Assembly: GCF_026625045.1 (NCBI RefSeq)
Contig: NZ_CP113089.1
Coordinates: forward strand, 2,294,001 to 2,358,000
Reading direction: 5' to 3'
Source of the DNA: Microcella daejeonensis
GTDB lineage: Bacteria > Actinomycetota > Actinomycetes > Actinomycetales > Microbacteriaceae
DNA length: 64,000 bases
In this document: positions 16,443-25,935 of the stretch, piece after piece
How the letters are laid out: the number at the start of each line of letters is the position of its first letter
Position numbering within the stretch: the first letter of the stretch is position 1
The notes under the pieces: model-generated
What the model was told of the DNA's origin: nothing
The model's input: only the letters and a program-made list of their open reading frames with translations
Databases searched by the model: none
Program-made: the position numbers and the translations under genes

Positions 16443-17020
16443 GCGTCGCGCGAGACCGCGGCGTCCGACTCGGTCTGAACGTCGGCCTCGGCGGCGCGAC
16501 GGCCGCGACGCCGGCGATCGGTGCGCAGGGGCCAGGGGTCGAGCTGCGGCAGCGAGTCGAGCCAGGCGAGGGCGGCGGAGCGCAGCAGTCGCTGCGCGTG
16601 GGCGGCCGAGGCCTGCGCGGCGCCGCCGGTCGGGTCGATGACCTCGTCGGAGACGCCCGGTCGGGGGGCCCACAGACGCCGGTAGCTCGCGATGAGCTCG
16701 GGAGCGTGATCCCCCGGCAGGGAGAGCGCGAGCAGCACCCGCTCGACCATGTCGTGCCAGTCGGCGAGATCGGGCTCGGTGAGGTACATGCGCGCCTCGA
16801 TGCCGCCCGATCCGGTGAGGCGGTAGAGCGGCAGGTTGTCGGGTGTGCTGCCGGCGTCCTCGACGAGACCGTCGCGCCGCAGGCGGTCGAGGGTGGAGTA
16901 GACCTGCCCGACGTTGAGGGGGGCGTCGCGGCGGGTGCGCTCGACGACCTCGGCGTGCAGCTGGTAGCCGTACGCCGGTCCGAGGGTGAGCACGGCGAGG
17001 AGGGAATGACGCAGCGTCAT
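16433..17020 (-). CDS. PadR family transcriptional regulator
   Basis: A 195-residue PadR-type repressor. The N-terminal winged helix is clear: MTLRHSLLAVLTLGPAYGYQ, then VGQVYSTLDRLRRDGLVE (recognition helix and wing) and LPLYRLTGSGG. A helical C-terminal domain (dimerisation) follows and the protein ends in an Arg-rich tail. The frame extends to 17092, but the family start MTLRHSL is at 17020, and a -10 TAGCCT lies seven bases before it. Such regulators usually control a nearby transporter; none is adjacent, so its target may be itself or DUF3145 across the divergent gap. Confidence 0.85.
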   Translation of the reverse strand: MTLRHSLLAVLTLGPAYGYQLHAEVVERTRRDAPLNVGQVYSTLDRLRRDGLVEDAGSTPDNLPLYRLTGSGGIEARMYLTEPDLADWHDMVERVLLALSLPGDHAPELIASYRRLWAPRPGVSDEVIDPTGGAAQASAAHAQRLLRSAALAWLDSLPQLDPWPLRTDRRRRGRRAAEADVQTESDAAVSRDAAG

Positions 17021-17027
17021 GCACCCC

Positions 17028-17033
17028 AGGCTA
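17028..17033 (-). promoter_or_regulatory. -10 element TAGCCT of padR, leaderless arrangement
   Basis: TAGCCT on the minus strand ends seven bases before ATG 17020; an overlapping TATAGC is also present. Confidence 0.45.
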
Positions 17034-17085
17034 TACGGAGCCGAGCGGGCCGCGGCGGCGCGCGGAGGCCGGCGGAATCCCATGC

Positions 17086-17115
17086 TTGTCATTCGTGCAC
17101 CGGATAGGTGATACT
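17086..17115 (+). promoter_or_regulatory. Promoter of the DUF3145 gene
   Basis: TTGTCA at 17086-17091 and GATACT at 17110-17115 are separated by 18 bases, with a TG in front of the -10. This is one of the closest matches to the housekeeping consensus in the window. Confidence 0.6.
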
Positions 17116-17219
17116 ACGAGCAGCGCTCGCGCGCACAATCGAACACCGCAGAATCGCAGAGCTGCATGCACCGTGACCAGGTCGATGGGGAAGTCGAACC
17201 TGAGGAAACGGAGCGGACT

Positions 17220-17837
17220 GTGGCAGATGGATTCATCACGCAGGGTCCCACGACCCGGCGCACCCCGGCGGAGGACTCCGCCCGGCGCTCGTCGTCCATG
17301 ACGACGGGGGCCTCGTCATCGACGACCGACGCGGCGAGCGCGCCCGTGGCGCGCGGCGTGCTCTACGTCCACTCGGCACCGCGCGCGCTGAGCCCGCACA
17401 TCGAGTGGGCCGCGGGCCGCGCCCTCGGCCGCCCCGTCAGCTTCGACTGGATCGAGCAGCCCGCCCTCGCCGGCGCCCAGCGCACCGAGTTCGTCTGGGA
17501 GGGCGATCGCGGATCGGCGGCCCGCATGGCGAGCGCGCTGCGCGGCTGGGAGCACCTGCGGTTCGAGGTGACGGAGGACGCCGGGCACGGGACGGACGGC
17601 GGCCGGTGGATGCACACTCCCGACCTCGGCATCTTCTACGCGCAGACGGACGTCGCCGGCAACATGGTGATCCCCGAGGACCGCCTGCGGTACGCCATGG
17701 AGGTCGCCGGATCCAACGCTCTCGAGCTGCACCGCGAGCTGCGGCTCGCGCTCGGGCAGGCCTGGGACGACGAGCTCGAGGCGTTCCGGCACGCGGGCGA
17801 CGGCAGTCGCGTCGTCTGGCTGCACCGCGCGGGCTGA
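17220..17837 (+). CDS. DUF3145 domain-containing protein
   Basis: Conserved actinobacterial protein of unknown function. The DUF3145 core starts at ARGVLYVHSAPRALSPHIEW and includes GWEHLRFEVTEDAGHG, GRWMHTPDLGIFYAQTD and the C-terminal LALGQAWDDELEAFRHAG. Start choice: GTG 17220 has GGAG six bases upstream; ATG 17298 would give a 179-residue product closer to the family's usual length but has no ribosome site at proper distance. If 17220 is right, about 40 extra Ser/Thr-rich residues precede the domain. The gene is monocistronic, with its own promoter, and is followed by the second long inverted repeat. Confidence 0.85.
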   Translation: MADGFITQGPTTRRTPAEDSARRSSSMTTGASSSTTDAASAPVARGVLYVHSAPRALSPHIEWAAGRALGRPVSFDWIEQPALAGAQRTEFVWEGDRGSAARMASALRGWEHLRFEVTEDAGHGTDGGRWMHTPDLGIFYAQTDVAGNMVIPEDRLRYAMEVAGSNALELHRELRLALGQAWDDELEAFRHAGDGSRVVWLHRAG

Positions 17838-17903
17838 GCGCGATCCGACTGCACCCGCGCGGCCGATCGGCGCGCGCGGCATCACGACCCGGCGGAGGGC
17901 GGT

Positions 17904-18003
17904 CGTCGAGAACTCAGGAGATTCGCCGCAGCGCGTGCGCGCAGCATCCCCACTGATCGGGATGCCCGCGCGAGGTGGCCCGCATCATCCTGAGTTGTCG
18001 ACG
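17904..18003. repeat. Long inverted repeat between convergent genes (copy 2)
   Basis: CGTCGAGAACTCAGGA at 17904-17919 is complementary, with one mismatch, to TCCTGAGTTGTCGACG at 17988-18003. The arms are the same sequence as those at 3987-4112. The centre holds a smaller inverted repeat (GCATCCC at 17944, GGGATGC at 17959). It again lies between convergent genes (DUF3145 and fabF). Confidence 0.78.
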
Positions 18004-18095
18004 CCGCTCCTCGCCGCGCGCGCTCTCACGCCGACGGGCGGCCGCGCTCGAGCCCGGCGGGCCCGCCGCTCGGGAGCGGCGCGGCGCCGCCCGCC

Positions 18096-19334
18096 TCAGT
18101 CGTCGTACGAGCGGAACGCGATGACCGAGTTGTGGCCGCCGAAGCCGAACGAGTTCGAGATCGCCAGCTGCGGCCCGTCGCCGAGCGCGCGCGGGCTCGT
18201 GACGACGTCGAGCGGGATGCGCTCGTCCTGCTCGTCGAGGTTGATGGTCGGGGGAGCGGTGCGCTCGTGGAGAGCGAGGATCGTGAAGATCGCCTCGAGG
18301 GCACCCGTGCCGCCGAGCAGGTGGCCGGTCGAGGCCTTGGTCGCCGAGACGGGGATGGAGCCGACGCGGTCGCCGAAGACGCGCTTGAGCGCCTCGAACT
18401 CGGCGATGTCGCCGACGGGGGTCGACGTGGCGTGGGCGTTGATGTGGGTCACGTCGTCGACGCTCGCCCCGGCCTGCGCGAGGGCGGCGAGCACGGCGCG
18501 CGCCGCACCGGAGCCCTCGGGGTCGGGAGCGGTGATGTGGTACGAGTCGCTCGTGACCGAGCCGCCGGCGAGCTCGGCGTAGATGCGGGCGCCGCGGGCG
18601 AGGGCGTGCTCCTTCGTCTCGAGCACGATCGCGGCGGCGCCCTCCCCGAGCACGAAGCCGTCGCGGCCGGTGTCGTAGGGGCGTGAGGCGGCGGCGGGGT
18701 CGTCGTTGCGCCGCGAGAGCGCCTGCATCGAGGCGAAGGCGGCGATCGGCAGCGGGTGCACGACGGCCTCGGTGCCGCCGGCGACGACGATGTCGGCGAG
18801 GCCCTGCTGCAGGTGCTCGTAGGCGTTGGCGATGGCCTCGGTGCCCGAGGCGCAGGCGGAGACGACGGTGCGGGCGCCGGCGCGCGCACCGAGACCCATG
18901 CTGATCGCGGCCGCGGCGGCGTTCGGCATGAGCATGGGGATGGTCATGGGGAGGACCCGGCGCGGGCCCTTCTCCTTCAGCACGTCCCAGGCGTCGAGCA
19001 GGGTCCAGAGACCGCCGATGCCGGTGGCGTAGTCGACGAGGATGCGCTCGGGCTCGATGTCGGGAGCGCCGGCGTCGGCCCAGGCCTCGCGGGCGGCGAT
19101 GAGGGCGAACTGCGCGGAGGGGTCGAGGCGCTTGACCTCCTGGCGCTCGAGCACCTCCGAGGGGCGCACCTTGGCCTGCGCGGCGAAGGTGACGGGCAGC
19201 TCGTGCGCGGCCACCCACTCCTGCTCGAGCGGGCGGCTGCCCGACTCCCCGCGCAGCAGGGCGTCCCAGCTCTCGCGGGCGGTGCCGCCGAGGGGGGAGG
19301 TGGCACCGATTCCGGTGACGACGATGGTGGTCAT
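18096..19334 (-). CDS. fabF: Beta-ketoacyl-ACP synthase II
   Basis: Condensing enzyme of type II fatty acid elongation: adds malonyl-ACP to acyl-ACP. The Cys-His-His triad is present: Cys161 in VVSACASGTEAIA, His in NAHATSTPVGD and His in KASTGHLLGGTGA; the closing SFGFGGHN is typical. 412 residues is the standard length. It is the last gene of the fasR-fabD-fabH-acpP-fabF run, 96 bases after acpP. The functional counterpart in mycobacteria is KasA, which occupies the same map position. Confidence 0.96.
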   Translation of the reverse strand: MTTIVVTGIGATSPLGGTARESWDALLRGESGSRPLEQEWVAAHELPVTFAAQAKVRPSEVLERQEVKRLDPSAQFALIAAREAWADAGAPDIEPERILVDYATGIGGLWTLLDAWDVLKEKGPRRVLPMTIPMLMPNAAAAAISMGLGARAGARTVVSACASGTEAIANAYEHLQQGLADIVVAGGTEAVVHPLPIAAFASMQALSRRNDDPAAASRPYDTGRDGFVLGEGAAAIVLETKEHALARGARIYAELAGGSVTSDSYHITAPDPEGSGAARAVLAALAQAGASVDDVTHINAHATSTPVGDIAEFEALKRVFGDRVGSIPVSATKASTGHLLGGTGALEAIFTILALHERTAPPTINLDEQDERIPLDVVTSPRALGDGPQLAISNSFGFGGHNSVIAFRSYDD

Positions 19335-19430
19335 GGCATCGGCTCTCTCTGGTCGGGCGCCCGGGATCCGGCGCGGGAGGTGCTGCGCGTCGGGACCGGT
19401 GGTGCCGGCCCCGACGCGGTCAGGGCTCGA

Positions 19431-19679
19431 TCAGCCCTGGGCGTTGGTGATGAAGGTGACGGCGTCGCCGACGGTCTTGAGGTTCTTGACCTCTTCGTCG
19501 GGGATCTTCACGTCGAACTTCTCCTCGGCGTTGACGACGATGGTCATCATCGAGATCGAGTCGATGTCGAGGTCGTCGGTGAACGACTTGTCCATCTGGA
19601 CGGAGTCGGTCGCGATGCCCGTCTCGTCGTTCACGAGCTCGGCCAGGCCGGCGAGGACTTCTTCGGTGGACAGTGCCAT
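19431..19679 (-). CDS. acpP: Acyl carrier protein
   Basis: An acidic 82-residue carrier protein that holds growing acyl chains on 4'-phosphopantetheine. The attachment site is Ser41 in DIDSISMM; the flanking helix II VNAEEKFDVKIPDEE is typical. AGGAGA precedes ATG 19679, and a minus-strand TAGGAT at 19718-19723 suggests an extra internal promoter, sensible for a protein needed in large amounts. It lies between fabH and fabF. Confidence 0.96.
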   Translation of the reverse strand: MALSTEEVLAGLAELVNDETGIATDSVQMDKSFTDDLDIDSISMMTIVVNAEEKFDVKIPDEEVKNLKTVGDAVTFITNAQG

Positions 19680-19717
19680 GTGGTTCTCCTAAAGGGGGTG
19701 TCGGTTGACCGTCCCCC

Positions 19718-19723
19718 ATCCTA
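19718..19723 (-). promoter_or_regulatory. Internal -10 element TAGGAT upstream of acpP
   Basis: TAGGAT in the fabH-acpP gap, about 40 bases before the acpP start, with an AGGAGA ribosome site between. Could give acpP and fabF extra transcript. Confidence 0.4.
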
Positions 19724-19775
19724 GGGCGGGGGCTCCCGCCGTCGGCGGCGGTCGGCGGCGGGGCGCCGCGGTCGA

Positions 19776-20777
19776 TCAGGGCAGGCGCACGACCTGCGCG
19801 CCGAAGACGAGTCCGGCGCCGAAGCCGATCTGCAGGGCGAGTCCGCCGCTGAGCTCGGGGTGCTCCTCGAGCAGCCGATGGGTGGCCAGCGGGATGCTCG
19901 CCGCCGAGGTGTTGCCGGTCGTGGCGATGTCGCGCGCGATCGCCACCGACTCCGGCAGCTTCAGCTGCTTGGCGAACTCGTCGATGATGCGCATGTTCGC
20001 CTGGTGCGGGATGAAGGCGGCGAGCTGATCGGCCGTCACGCCCGCGGCGTCGAGGGCGCGCTGGGCGACCTTCGCCATCTCCCACACGGCCCAGCGGAAG
20101 ACCGTCTGGCCCTCCTGGCGCAGGGTGGGGAACTCGCCCGCGTCGACGCCCTCGGCGATCGTGCGATCCATGCCGATGGTCTCCCACTTCGAGCCGTCGG
20201 AGCCCCAGACGCTCGCCGCGATGCCGGGGGTGTCGCTCGGACCGACGATGGCCGCTCCGGCGCCGTCGGCGAGGAGGAAGGAGATGGTGCGATCGGTGGG
20301 CTTCGCGAAGTCGCTGAGCTTCTCGGCGCCGACCACGAGCACGTAGCGGGCGGCTCCGGCGCGCACTAGGGCATCCGCCTGGGCGATGCCGTAGGTGTAG
20401 CCGGCGCAGGCCGCGGAGACGTCGTAGGCGGGTGCGGGGTTCGCCCCGATGCGCTCGGCGAGCAGCGCCGCGAGCGAGGGGGTCTGCACGGCGTTGGAGA
20501 TCGTCGAGACGATAACCGCGCCGATCTCGCTCGGGTCGATGCCGGCGCGCTCGATGGCCTCGCGGGAGGCGGCTTCGGCGAGGTCGATCGCACCGACGCT
20601 CTCGGAGGCCCGCATGCGGGTGATGACGCCGGTGCGCTGGCGGATCCACTCGTCGGAGGAGTCGATGGGGCCGACGATGTCGTCGTTGGGCACGGTCACG
20701 TCGCCGCGGGCGGCCCCGAGGGAGAGGATGCGGGTGAACGGCACCCCGACGGACTGCTGCAGCACGGGCTCGGTCAT
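19776..20777 (-). CDS. fabH: Beta-ketoacyl-ACP synthase III
   Basis: Initiating condensing enzyme, joining an acyl-CoA primer to malonyl-ACP; in branched-chain-lipid actinobacteria it favours branched primers. Cys124 in SAACAGYTYG, His in FIPHQANMRI and Asn in TGNTSAASIPL form the active site. 333 residues. ATG 20777 overlaps the fabD TGA by four bases (ATGA), indicating translational coupling; the longer open frame to 21632 runs over fabD and is not real. Confidence 0.95.
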   Translation of the reverse strand: MTEPVLQQSVGVPFTRILSLGAARGDVTVPNDDIVGPIDSSDEWIRQRTGVITRMRASESVGAIDLAEAASREAIERAGIDPSEIGAVIVSTISNAVQTPSLAALLAERIGANPAPAYDVSAACAGYTYGIAQADALVRAGAARYVLVVGAEKLSDFAKPTDRTISFLLADGAGAAIVGPSDTPGIAASVWGSDGSKWETIGMDRTIAEGVDAGEFPTLRQEGQTVFRWAVWEMAKVAQRALDAAGVTADQLAAFIPHQANMRIIDEFAKQLKLPESVAIARDIATTGNTSAASIPLATHRLLEEHPELSGGLALQIGFGAGLVFGAQVVRLP

Positions 20778-21688
20778 GCGTTCTCCAGCATCTCGATAGC
20801 GGCGGGGAGGTCGTCGGGGGTCTTCACGGCGACGGTCGGCACGCCCTTGAGGCCGCGCTTGGCGAGACCCGTGAGAGCGCCGGCGGGCAGCAGCTCGATG
20901 ATGCCGGTGACGCCGTCGGCGGCCATCGACTCCATGCAGAGATCCCAGCGCACAGGGGAGGCGACCTGGCCGACGAGCAGCTCGATCGCGCGGGCGCCGT
21001 CGGTGACGACCGTGCCGTCGTGGTTGGTGTATAGCCGGATGCGGGGCGCGCGCGCCTCGATGGCCGCGGCCGCGCTGCGCACGCGGTCCACCGCGGGCCG
21101 CATGTAGCTGGTGTGGAACGCGCCGGCGACCTGCAGCGGGATCACCCGGCTGCCGCGCACGGGGTCGGCGGCGAGCGCCTCCAGGTTGTTCAGCTCGCCC
21201 GCGACCACGGTCTGCCCGCCGCCGTTGACGTTGGCCGGCTCGAGCCCGAGCTCGACGAGGCGCTCGGCGAGGGCATCCGCGTCGCCGCCCAGGACGGCGC
21301 TCATGCCGGTCGGCACGAGGGCGGCGGCCTCGGCCATGGCGAGTCCGCGCTGCCGCACGAGGGCGAGGGCCTCCTGCTCGGTCATCACCTCCGCGATCGC
21401 GGCGGCGGCGAACTCGCCGACGGAGTGCCCGGCGACGGCGCCGACGCGGTCGGCGCGCCCCTCGAGGAGCGCTGCGGCGCTCAGCAGGGAGGCGGCGACG
21501 ATGAGCGGCTGCGCGATCGCGGTGTCGCGGATGCTGTCGGCGTCGGAGGTGGTGCCGTGGGCGACGAGGTCGAGCCCGGCGGCCTCGCCGAAGGATTCGA
21601 GTCGGGCGCGGTGCGCGGGGTCGGCGACCCACGGCTCGAGGAAGCCGGGGGTCTGGGAGCCCTGTCCGGGGGCGACGACGACGATCAT
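20774..21688 (-). CDS. fabD: Malonyl-CoA:ACP transacylase
   Basis: Transfers malonate from CoA to ACP for fatty acid synthesis. The serine hydrolase motif GHSVGEFAAAA and the histidine in AFHTSYM are present, with N-terminal IVVVAPGQGSQ and a C-terminal segment VKTPDDLPAAIEML. Two ATGs are close: 21697 touches the ribosome site GGGAGG, whereas 21688 has it at nine bases, so 21688 is preferred (304 residues). First enzyme gene after the regulator; coupled to fabH by ATGA overlap. Confidence 0.94.
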   Translation of the reverse strand: MIVVVAPGQGSQTPGFLEPWVADPAHRARLESFGEAAGLDLVAHGTTSDADSIRDTAIAQPLIVAASLLSAAALLEGRADRVGAVAGHSVGEFAAAAIAEVMTEQEALALVRQRGLAMAEAAALVPTGMSAVLGGDADALAERLVELGLEPANVNGGGQTVVAGELNNLEALAADPVRGSRVIPLQVAGAFHTSYMRPAVDRVRSAAAAIEARAPRIRLYTNHDGTVVTDGARAIELLVGQVASPVRWDLCMESMAADGVTGIIELLPAGALTGLAKRGLKGVPTVAVKTPDDLPAAIEMLENA

Positions 21689-21779
21689 GGGTTTCATCCT
21701 CCCAAGAGGGCGATCACGGGGCGGTGGTGGGAATCCCACACGAGACGACGACGACATTGTGCACCAGGCACAGCGACGG

Positions 21780-22958
21780 TCAGCGTCGCGGCGGCTCCGG
21801 CTCGGAGATGGAGCCGACGATGAGGGCGCACTGCAGGATGATCGCCTCGCGGGCGCCCGTGGCGTCCCAGCCGATCAGCTCGCTGATGCGCTTGAGGCGG
21901 TAGCGCACGGTGTTGGGATGCACGAAGAGCTCCCGGGCGGTCGCCTCGAGGCTCCGGCCGTTGTCGAGGTAGGCCCACAGCGTGGTGAGGAGCTCGACGT
22001 TGTGCTGCTTGAGCGGCTTGTAGATGCGGTTGATGAGCGTGCCGCGGGCGATCGGATCCCCGGCCAGCGCGCGCTCGGGCAGCAGGTCGTCGGCGAGGGC
22101 GGGCCGCGGGGCGTTGCGCCAGGAGCGCGCGACGGCGAACCCGGCGAGCGCGGCCTTGGCGCTCTTCCCGGCGTCGACGACGTCGGGAACCTCCGGACCG
22201 AGCACGAGGTGCCCGGTGCCGAAGAAGGGCTCGAGGCCCTCGGCGATCTGGGGGAAGGCGAGCGGCACGGTCGGCGGCTCCTCCGACTTCGGCGCGGCGC
22301 GGCCGATGACGATGACGAGGCGGTTGCCCTGCACCCCGATGAGCACATCGGCGTCGACGTGCCGGGCCGTGCGGCGGATCTGGTCGACGTCGACGATGCG
22401 CGGCGTCGTGCCGACGAGCACGCAGACCGAGCCGTGGCCGTTCCAGCCGAGGGCGGCGATGCGGCTGGGCAGCTCGTTGTCGTACTCGCCGCTGAGGATC
22501 GAGTCGACGACGAGGGCCTCGAGCCGGGCATCCCACAGCCCTCGTGCCTCGGCGGCGCGGGCGTAGACGTCGGCCGCGGCGAAGGCGATCTCGCGGCTGT
22601 ACAGCAGGATGGCCTCGCGCAGGCCCTGGTCGCCGCTCGTGACGCGCTCCTCGACGACCTCGACCGTGACGCGGATGAGCTGGAGCGTCTGCTGCAGGCT
22701 CACCGACCGCAGCAGCTCGCGCGGAGCGGCTCCGAAGACGTCGGCCGCGATCCACGGCTGCGAGGTGGGATCGTCGTACCAGCTGATGAGCGAGGAGATG
22801 CCGGCCTGCGCGACGAGGCCGACCGCGCTGCGGCGGCTCGGCGGCATGTCGCGGTACCAGGGGAGGGTGTCGTCGAGCCGCTTGAGCGTCGCGGTCGCGA
22901 GATCGCCCGAGATGTTGCGCAGGTACGACAGCGTCTGCGCCTTGGTCATCTGCGCCAC
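21780..22958 (-). CDS. fasR: FasR-like PucR-type transcriptional regulator of fatty acid synthesis
   Basis: A 392-residue regulator with a C-terminal PucR/CdaR helix-turn-helix (LEATARELFVHPNTVRYRLK) and a central GGDEF-like degenerate domain. Its place directly upstream of fabD-fabH-acpP-fabF is the same as FasR of Streptomyces, which activates that operon; the mycobacterial Rv2242 is at the equivalent position next to aceE. I therefore infer that it controls fab expression, perhaps in response to an acyl-CoA or malonyl-CoA signal. ATG 22958 begins MAQMTKAQTL; a second ATG three codons later cannot be excluded. It is separated from aceE upstream by a strong terminator. Confidence 0.85.
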   Translation of the reverse strand: MAQMTKAQTLSYLRNISGDLATATLKRLDDTLPWYRDMPPSRRSAVGLVAQAGISSLISWYDDPTSQPWIAADVFGAAPRELLRSVSLQQTLQLIRVTVEVVEERVTSGDQGLREAILLYSREIAFAAADVYARAAEARGLWDARLEALVVDSILSGEYDNELPSRIAALGWNGHGSVCVLVGTTPRIVDVDQIRRTARHVDADVLIGVQGNRLVIVIGRAAPKSEEPPTVPLAFPQIAEGLEPFFGTGHLVLGPEVPDVVDAGKSAKAALAGFAVARSWRNAPRPALADDLLPERALAGDPIARGTLINRIYKPLKQHNVELLTTLWAYLDNGRSLEATARELFVHPNTVRYRLKRISELIGWDATGAREAIILQCALIVGSISEPEPPRR

Positions 22959-22993
22959 GTCGCGCCCCTCATCGATCGATCGGTCAACGGATG

Positions 22994-23024
22994 CACCGGG
23001 GCCCAGCGGTGCTGGGCCCCGGTG
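22994..23024 (-). terminator. Terminator hairpin after aceE
   Basis: A perfect 14-base stem, CACCGGGGCCCAGC (22994-23007) with its complement at 23011-23024, and a three-base loop. It lies 13 bases past the aceE stop and before fasR, separating the two transcripts. Confidence 0.8.
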
Positions 23025-23037
23025 ATGGTGCTCGTGG

Positions 23038-25764
23038 CTAGGCCTCGCCGCCCGCCGAGCCCGTCGTGCCCGCGGTCACGTCGTGCAGACGGTACTGCTC
23101 GATCGCCCGGCCGACGACGCTCGGGTCGATCTCGCCCCGGCGCGCGAGCTGCTGCAGCGCGCGGACGACGATCGACGGTCCGTCGATGGTGAAGAACCGG
23201 CGTGCCGCCGGACGCGTGTCGCTGAATCCGAAGCCGTCGGCGCCGAGCGTCGCGTAATCGCCGGGCACGAACTGCCGGATCTGGTCGGGCACCGCGTGCA
23301 TGAAGTCGCTCACGGCGATGACCGGGCCCTGCGCGCCCTGCAGCTTCTGCGTCACGTAGGGCGTGCGCGGCTCCTGCTCGGGGTGCAGGAAGTTGTGCTC
23401 GTCGGCGGCGAGACCGTCGCGGCGCAGCTCGTTCCAGCTCGTGACGCTCCAGACGTCGGCCGACACGCCCCAGTCCTGCTGCAGCAGCTGCTGCGCCTCG
23501 AGGGCCCACGGCACCGCGACGCCCGAGGCGAGCAGCTGGGTCTTCGGGCCCTGCGCCTCGCTGCGGTTGAGCAGGTAGAGGCCCTTGAGCACGCCGTCGA
23601 CGTCGAGCCCCTCGGGCTCGGCCGGCTGCACGATCGGCTCGTTGTAGACCGTCAGGTAGTACATGACGTTCGGGTCGGCATGGTTCCCGCCGTACATGCG
23701 GTCGAGACCGGCGCGCACGATGTGGCCCATCTCGTAGCCGTAGGCGGGGTCGTAGCTCACGACCGCCGGGTTGGTGCTCGCCAGCAGCGGCGAGTGCCCG
23801 TCGGCGTGCTGCAGGCCCTCGCCGGTGAGCGTCGTGCGACCGGCGGTGGCGCCGATGATGAACCCGCGGGCCATCTGGTCGCCCGCCGCCCACATCGCGT
23901 CACCGGTGCGCTGGAACCCGAACATCGAGTAGAAGACGTAGACGGGGATGAGCGGCTGGCCGTGCGTGGCGTAGCTCGTGCCGACCGCGGTGAACGCCGC
24001 GAAGGCGCCGGCCTCGTTGATGCCGGTGTGGATGATCTGGCCCTGCGGGCTCTCCTTGTAGGCGAGCAGCAGCTCCCGGTCGACCGAGGTGTAGTGCTGG
24101 CCGTTCGGGTTGTAGATCTTCGACGTCGGGAAGTAGGCGTCCATGCCGAAGGTGCGCGCCTCGTCGGGGATGATCGGCACGATGCGGTTGCCGAACTCCT
24201 TGTCGCGCAGCAGATCCTTCAGCAGTCGGGCGAAGGCCATCGTCGTGGCGATCTCCTGCTTGCCGGAGCCCTTCTTCGCGATCGCGTAAGCGCTCTCGGG
24301 CGGCAGGGTGATGTCGACGTGCTTCGAGCGCCGCTCCGGCAGGTAGCCGCCCAGCTCGCGACGACGCTCGTGCATGTACTGGATCGCGGGGTCGTCGTTG
24401 CCCGGGTGGTAGTACGGGGGCTGGTACGGGTCGGCCTCGAGCTGGGCATCCGTGATCGGGATGCGCATCTCGTCGCGGAACTGCTTGAGGTTGTCGAGCG
24501 TGAGCTTCTTCATCTGGTGGGTCGCGTTGCGGCCCTCGAAGCTCGGGCCGAGGCCGTAGCCCTTGACCGTCTTCGCGAGGATGACGGTCGGCTGGCCCTT
24601 GTGCTCCTGCGCGGCCTTGAAGGCGGCGTAGACCTTGCGGTAGTCGTGGCCGCCGCGCTTGAGCTTCCAGATCTGGTCGTCGCTGTAGCCCTCGACCATC
24701 GCGGCCGTGCGCGGGTCGCGGCCGAAGAAGTGCTCGCGGATGAACGCGCCCGACTCGGCCTTGTAGGTCTGGTAGTCGCCGTCGGGGGTGATGTTCATGA
24801 GGTCGCGCAGGGCGCCATCGTGGTCCTGGGCGAGCAGGGCATCCCACTCGCGACCCCAGACGACCTTGATGACGTTCCAGCCGGCGCCGCGGAAGAAGCT
24901 TTCGAGCTCCTGGATGATCTTGCCGTTGCCGCGCACGGGGCCGTCGAGGCGCTGCAGGTTGCAGTTGATGACGAAGTTGAGGTTGTCGAGGCCATCGTTC
25001 GCGGCGAGCTGCAGCGCTCCGCGGCTCTCGACCTCGTCCATCTCGCCGTCGCCGAGGAACGCCCAGACCTGCGAGTCGTCGCCGTCGACGATGCCGCGGT
25101 TGGTGACGTACTTGTTGAGCTGCGCCTGGTAGATGGCGTTGATGGGCCCGAGACCCATCGAGACCGTCGGGTACTGCCAGAAGTGCGGCATGAGGCGCGG
25201 GTGCGGGTAGCTGGAGAGGCCCCCGGTCGGGTGCGACTTCTCCTGCCGGAACCCGTCGAGCTGCTCGGTGCCCAGGCGGCCCTCGAGGAAGGCGCGGGCG
25301 TACATGCCGGGGGAGGCGTGGCCCTGGTAGAAGATCGAGTCGCCGCCGTTGGGGTGGTCGGCGCCGCGGAAGAAGTGGTTGTGCCCGACCTCGTAGAGCG
25401 CGGCGCTCGAGGCGTAGGTCGAGATGTGGCCGCCGACGGCGATGCCGGGGCGCTGGGCGCGGTGCACGGTGATCGCGGCGTTCCAGCGGATCCAGGCGCG
25501 GTAGCGGCGCTCGAGCTCCTCGTCGCCGGGGAACTCGGGCTCGTTCTCGGCGGCGATCGTGTTCAGGTAGTCCGTGGTCGGCACCATCGGCACGCCGAGG
25601 TGCAGCTCCTTGGAGCGCTTCAGCAGGCTGAGCATGATCTCGCGGCCCCGCTGGGGGCCGTGCTGCTGCACGAGCGCGTCGAGAGACTCGTTCCACTCGG
25701 CGGTTTCCTCGGGATCCGCATCCATGGTGCTCACCGAGTACGGATCCTGGTCGTTGACCGTCAC
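23038..25764 (-). CDS. aceE: Pyruvate dehydrogenase E1 component, homodimeric
   Basis: Thiamine-diphosphate-dependent decarboxylase of the pyruvate dehydrogenase complex; hands the acetyl group to the lipoyl E2. At 908 residues it matches homodimeric AceE. The ThDP motif starts [16 protein letters not shown] and ends at NLQRLDG; histidines in [20 protein letters not shown] and [15 protein letters not shown] are those expected around the active site. GTG 25764 ([11 protein letters not shown]) was chosen, with GAAGAGG ahead; the frame stays open beyond it only as a shadow of the peroxiredoxin. E2 and E3 are 28-30 kb away (53.5-56.6 kb), as in mycobacteria. Divergent from the peroxiredoxin gene. 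Confidence 0.95.
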   Translation of the reverse strand: MTVNDQDPYSVSTMDADPEETAEWNESLDALVQQHGPQRGREIMLSLLKRSKELHLGVPMVPTTDYLNTIAAENEPEFPGDEELERRYRAWIRWNAAITVHRAQRPGIAVGGHISTYASSAALYEVGHNHFFRGADHPNGGDSIFYQGHASPGMYARAFLEGRLGTEQLDGFRQEKSHPTGGLSSYPHPRLMPHFWQYPTVSMGLGPINAIYQAQLNKYVTNRGIVDGDDSQVWAFLGDGEMDEVESRGALQLAANDGLDNLNFVINCNLQRLDGPVRGNGKIIQELESFFRGAGWNVIKVVWGREWDALLAQDHDGALRDLMNITPDGDYQTYKAESGAFIREHFFGRDPRTAAMVEGYSDDQIWKLKRGGHDYRKVYAAFKAAQEHKGQPTVILAKTVKGYGLGPSFEGRNATHQMKKLTLDNLKQFRDEMRIPITDAQLEADPYQPPYYHPGNDDPAIQYMHERRRELGGYLPERRSKHVDITLPPESAYAIAKKGSGKQEIATTMAFARLLKDLLRDKEFGNRIVPIIPDEARTFGMDAYFPTSKIYNPNGQHYTSVDRELLLAYKESPQGQIIHTGINEAGAFAAFTAVGTSYATHGQPLIPVYVFYSMFGFQRTGDAMWAAGDQMARGFIIGATAGRTTLTGEGLQHADGHSPLLASTNPAVVSYDPAYGYEMGHIVRAGLDRMYGGNHADPNVMYYLTVYNEPIVQPAEPEGLDVDGVLKGLYLLNRSEAQGPKTQLLASGVAVPWALEAQQLLQQDWGVSADVWSVTSWNELRRDGLAADEHNFLHPEQEPRTPYVTQKLQGAQGPVIAVSDFMHAVPDQIRQFVPGDYATLGADGFGFSDTRPAARRFFTIDGPSIVVRALQQLARRGEIDPSVVGRAIEQYRLHDVTAGTTGSAGGEA

Positions 25765-25935
25765 CCTTGACCTCTTCCTGGGGGTAGATGGGGGAGTGCG
25801 CCGCCTCGGCGTCACGGTCGGGTCTCGACCCGCGCGGGCACGGCGCTTCCACTCTAGACCCGCGCCCGGAGAACCCTCCGTGCGTGCGGGTGGCATGCTG
25901 GGCGGAGGTCGTCGGACGACGCCAGGAAGGCCGCC

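Noticed and set aside
17881-18095. A small ORF in the gap between DUF3145 and fabF
   Set aside because: Candidates overlap the inverted repeat and lack ribosome sites; the gap is better explained by the repeat.
23083-25770. An 895-codon plus-strand frame antisense to aceE
   Set aside because: Composition (Val/Leu/Arg/Asp/His bias) is the usual shadow of an actinobacterial gene; aceE has complete motifs on the other strand.
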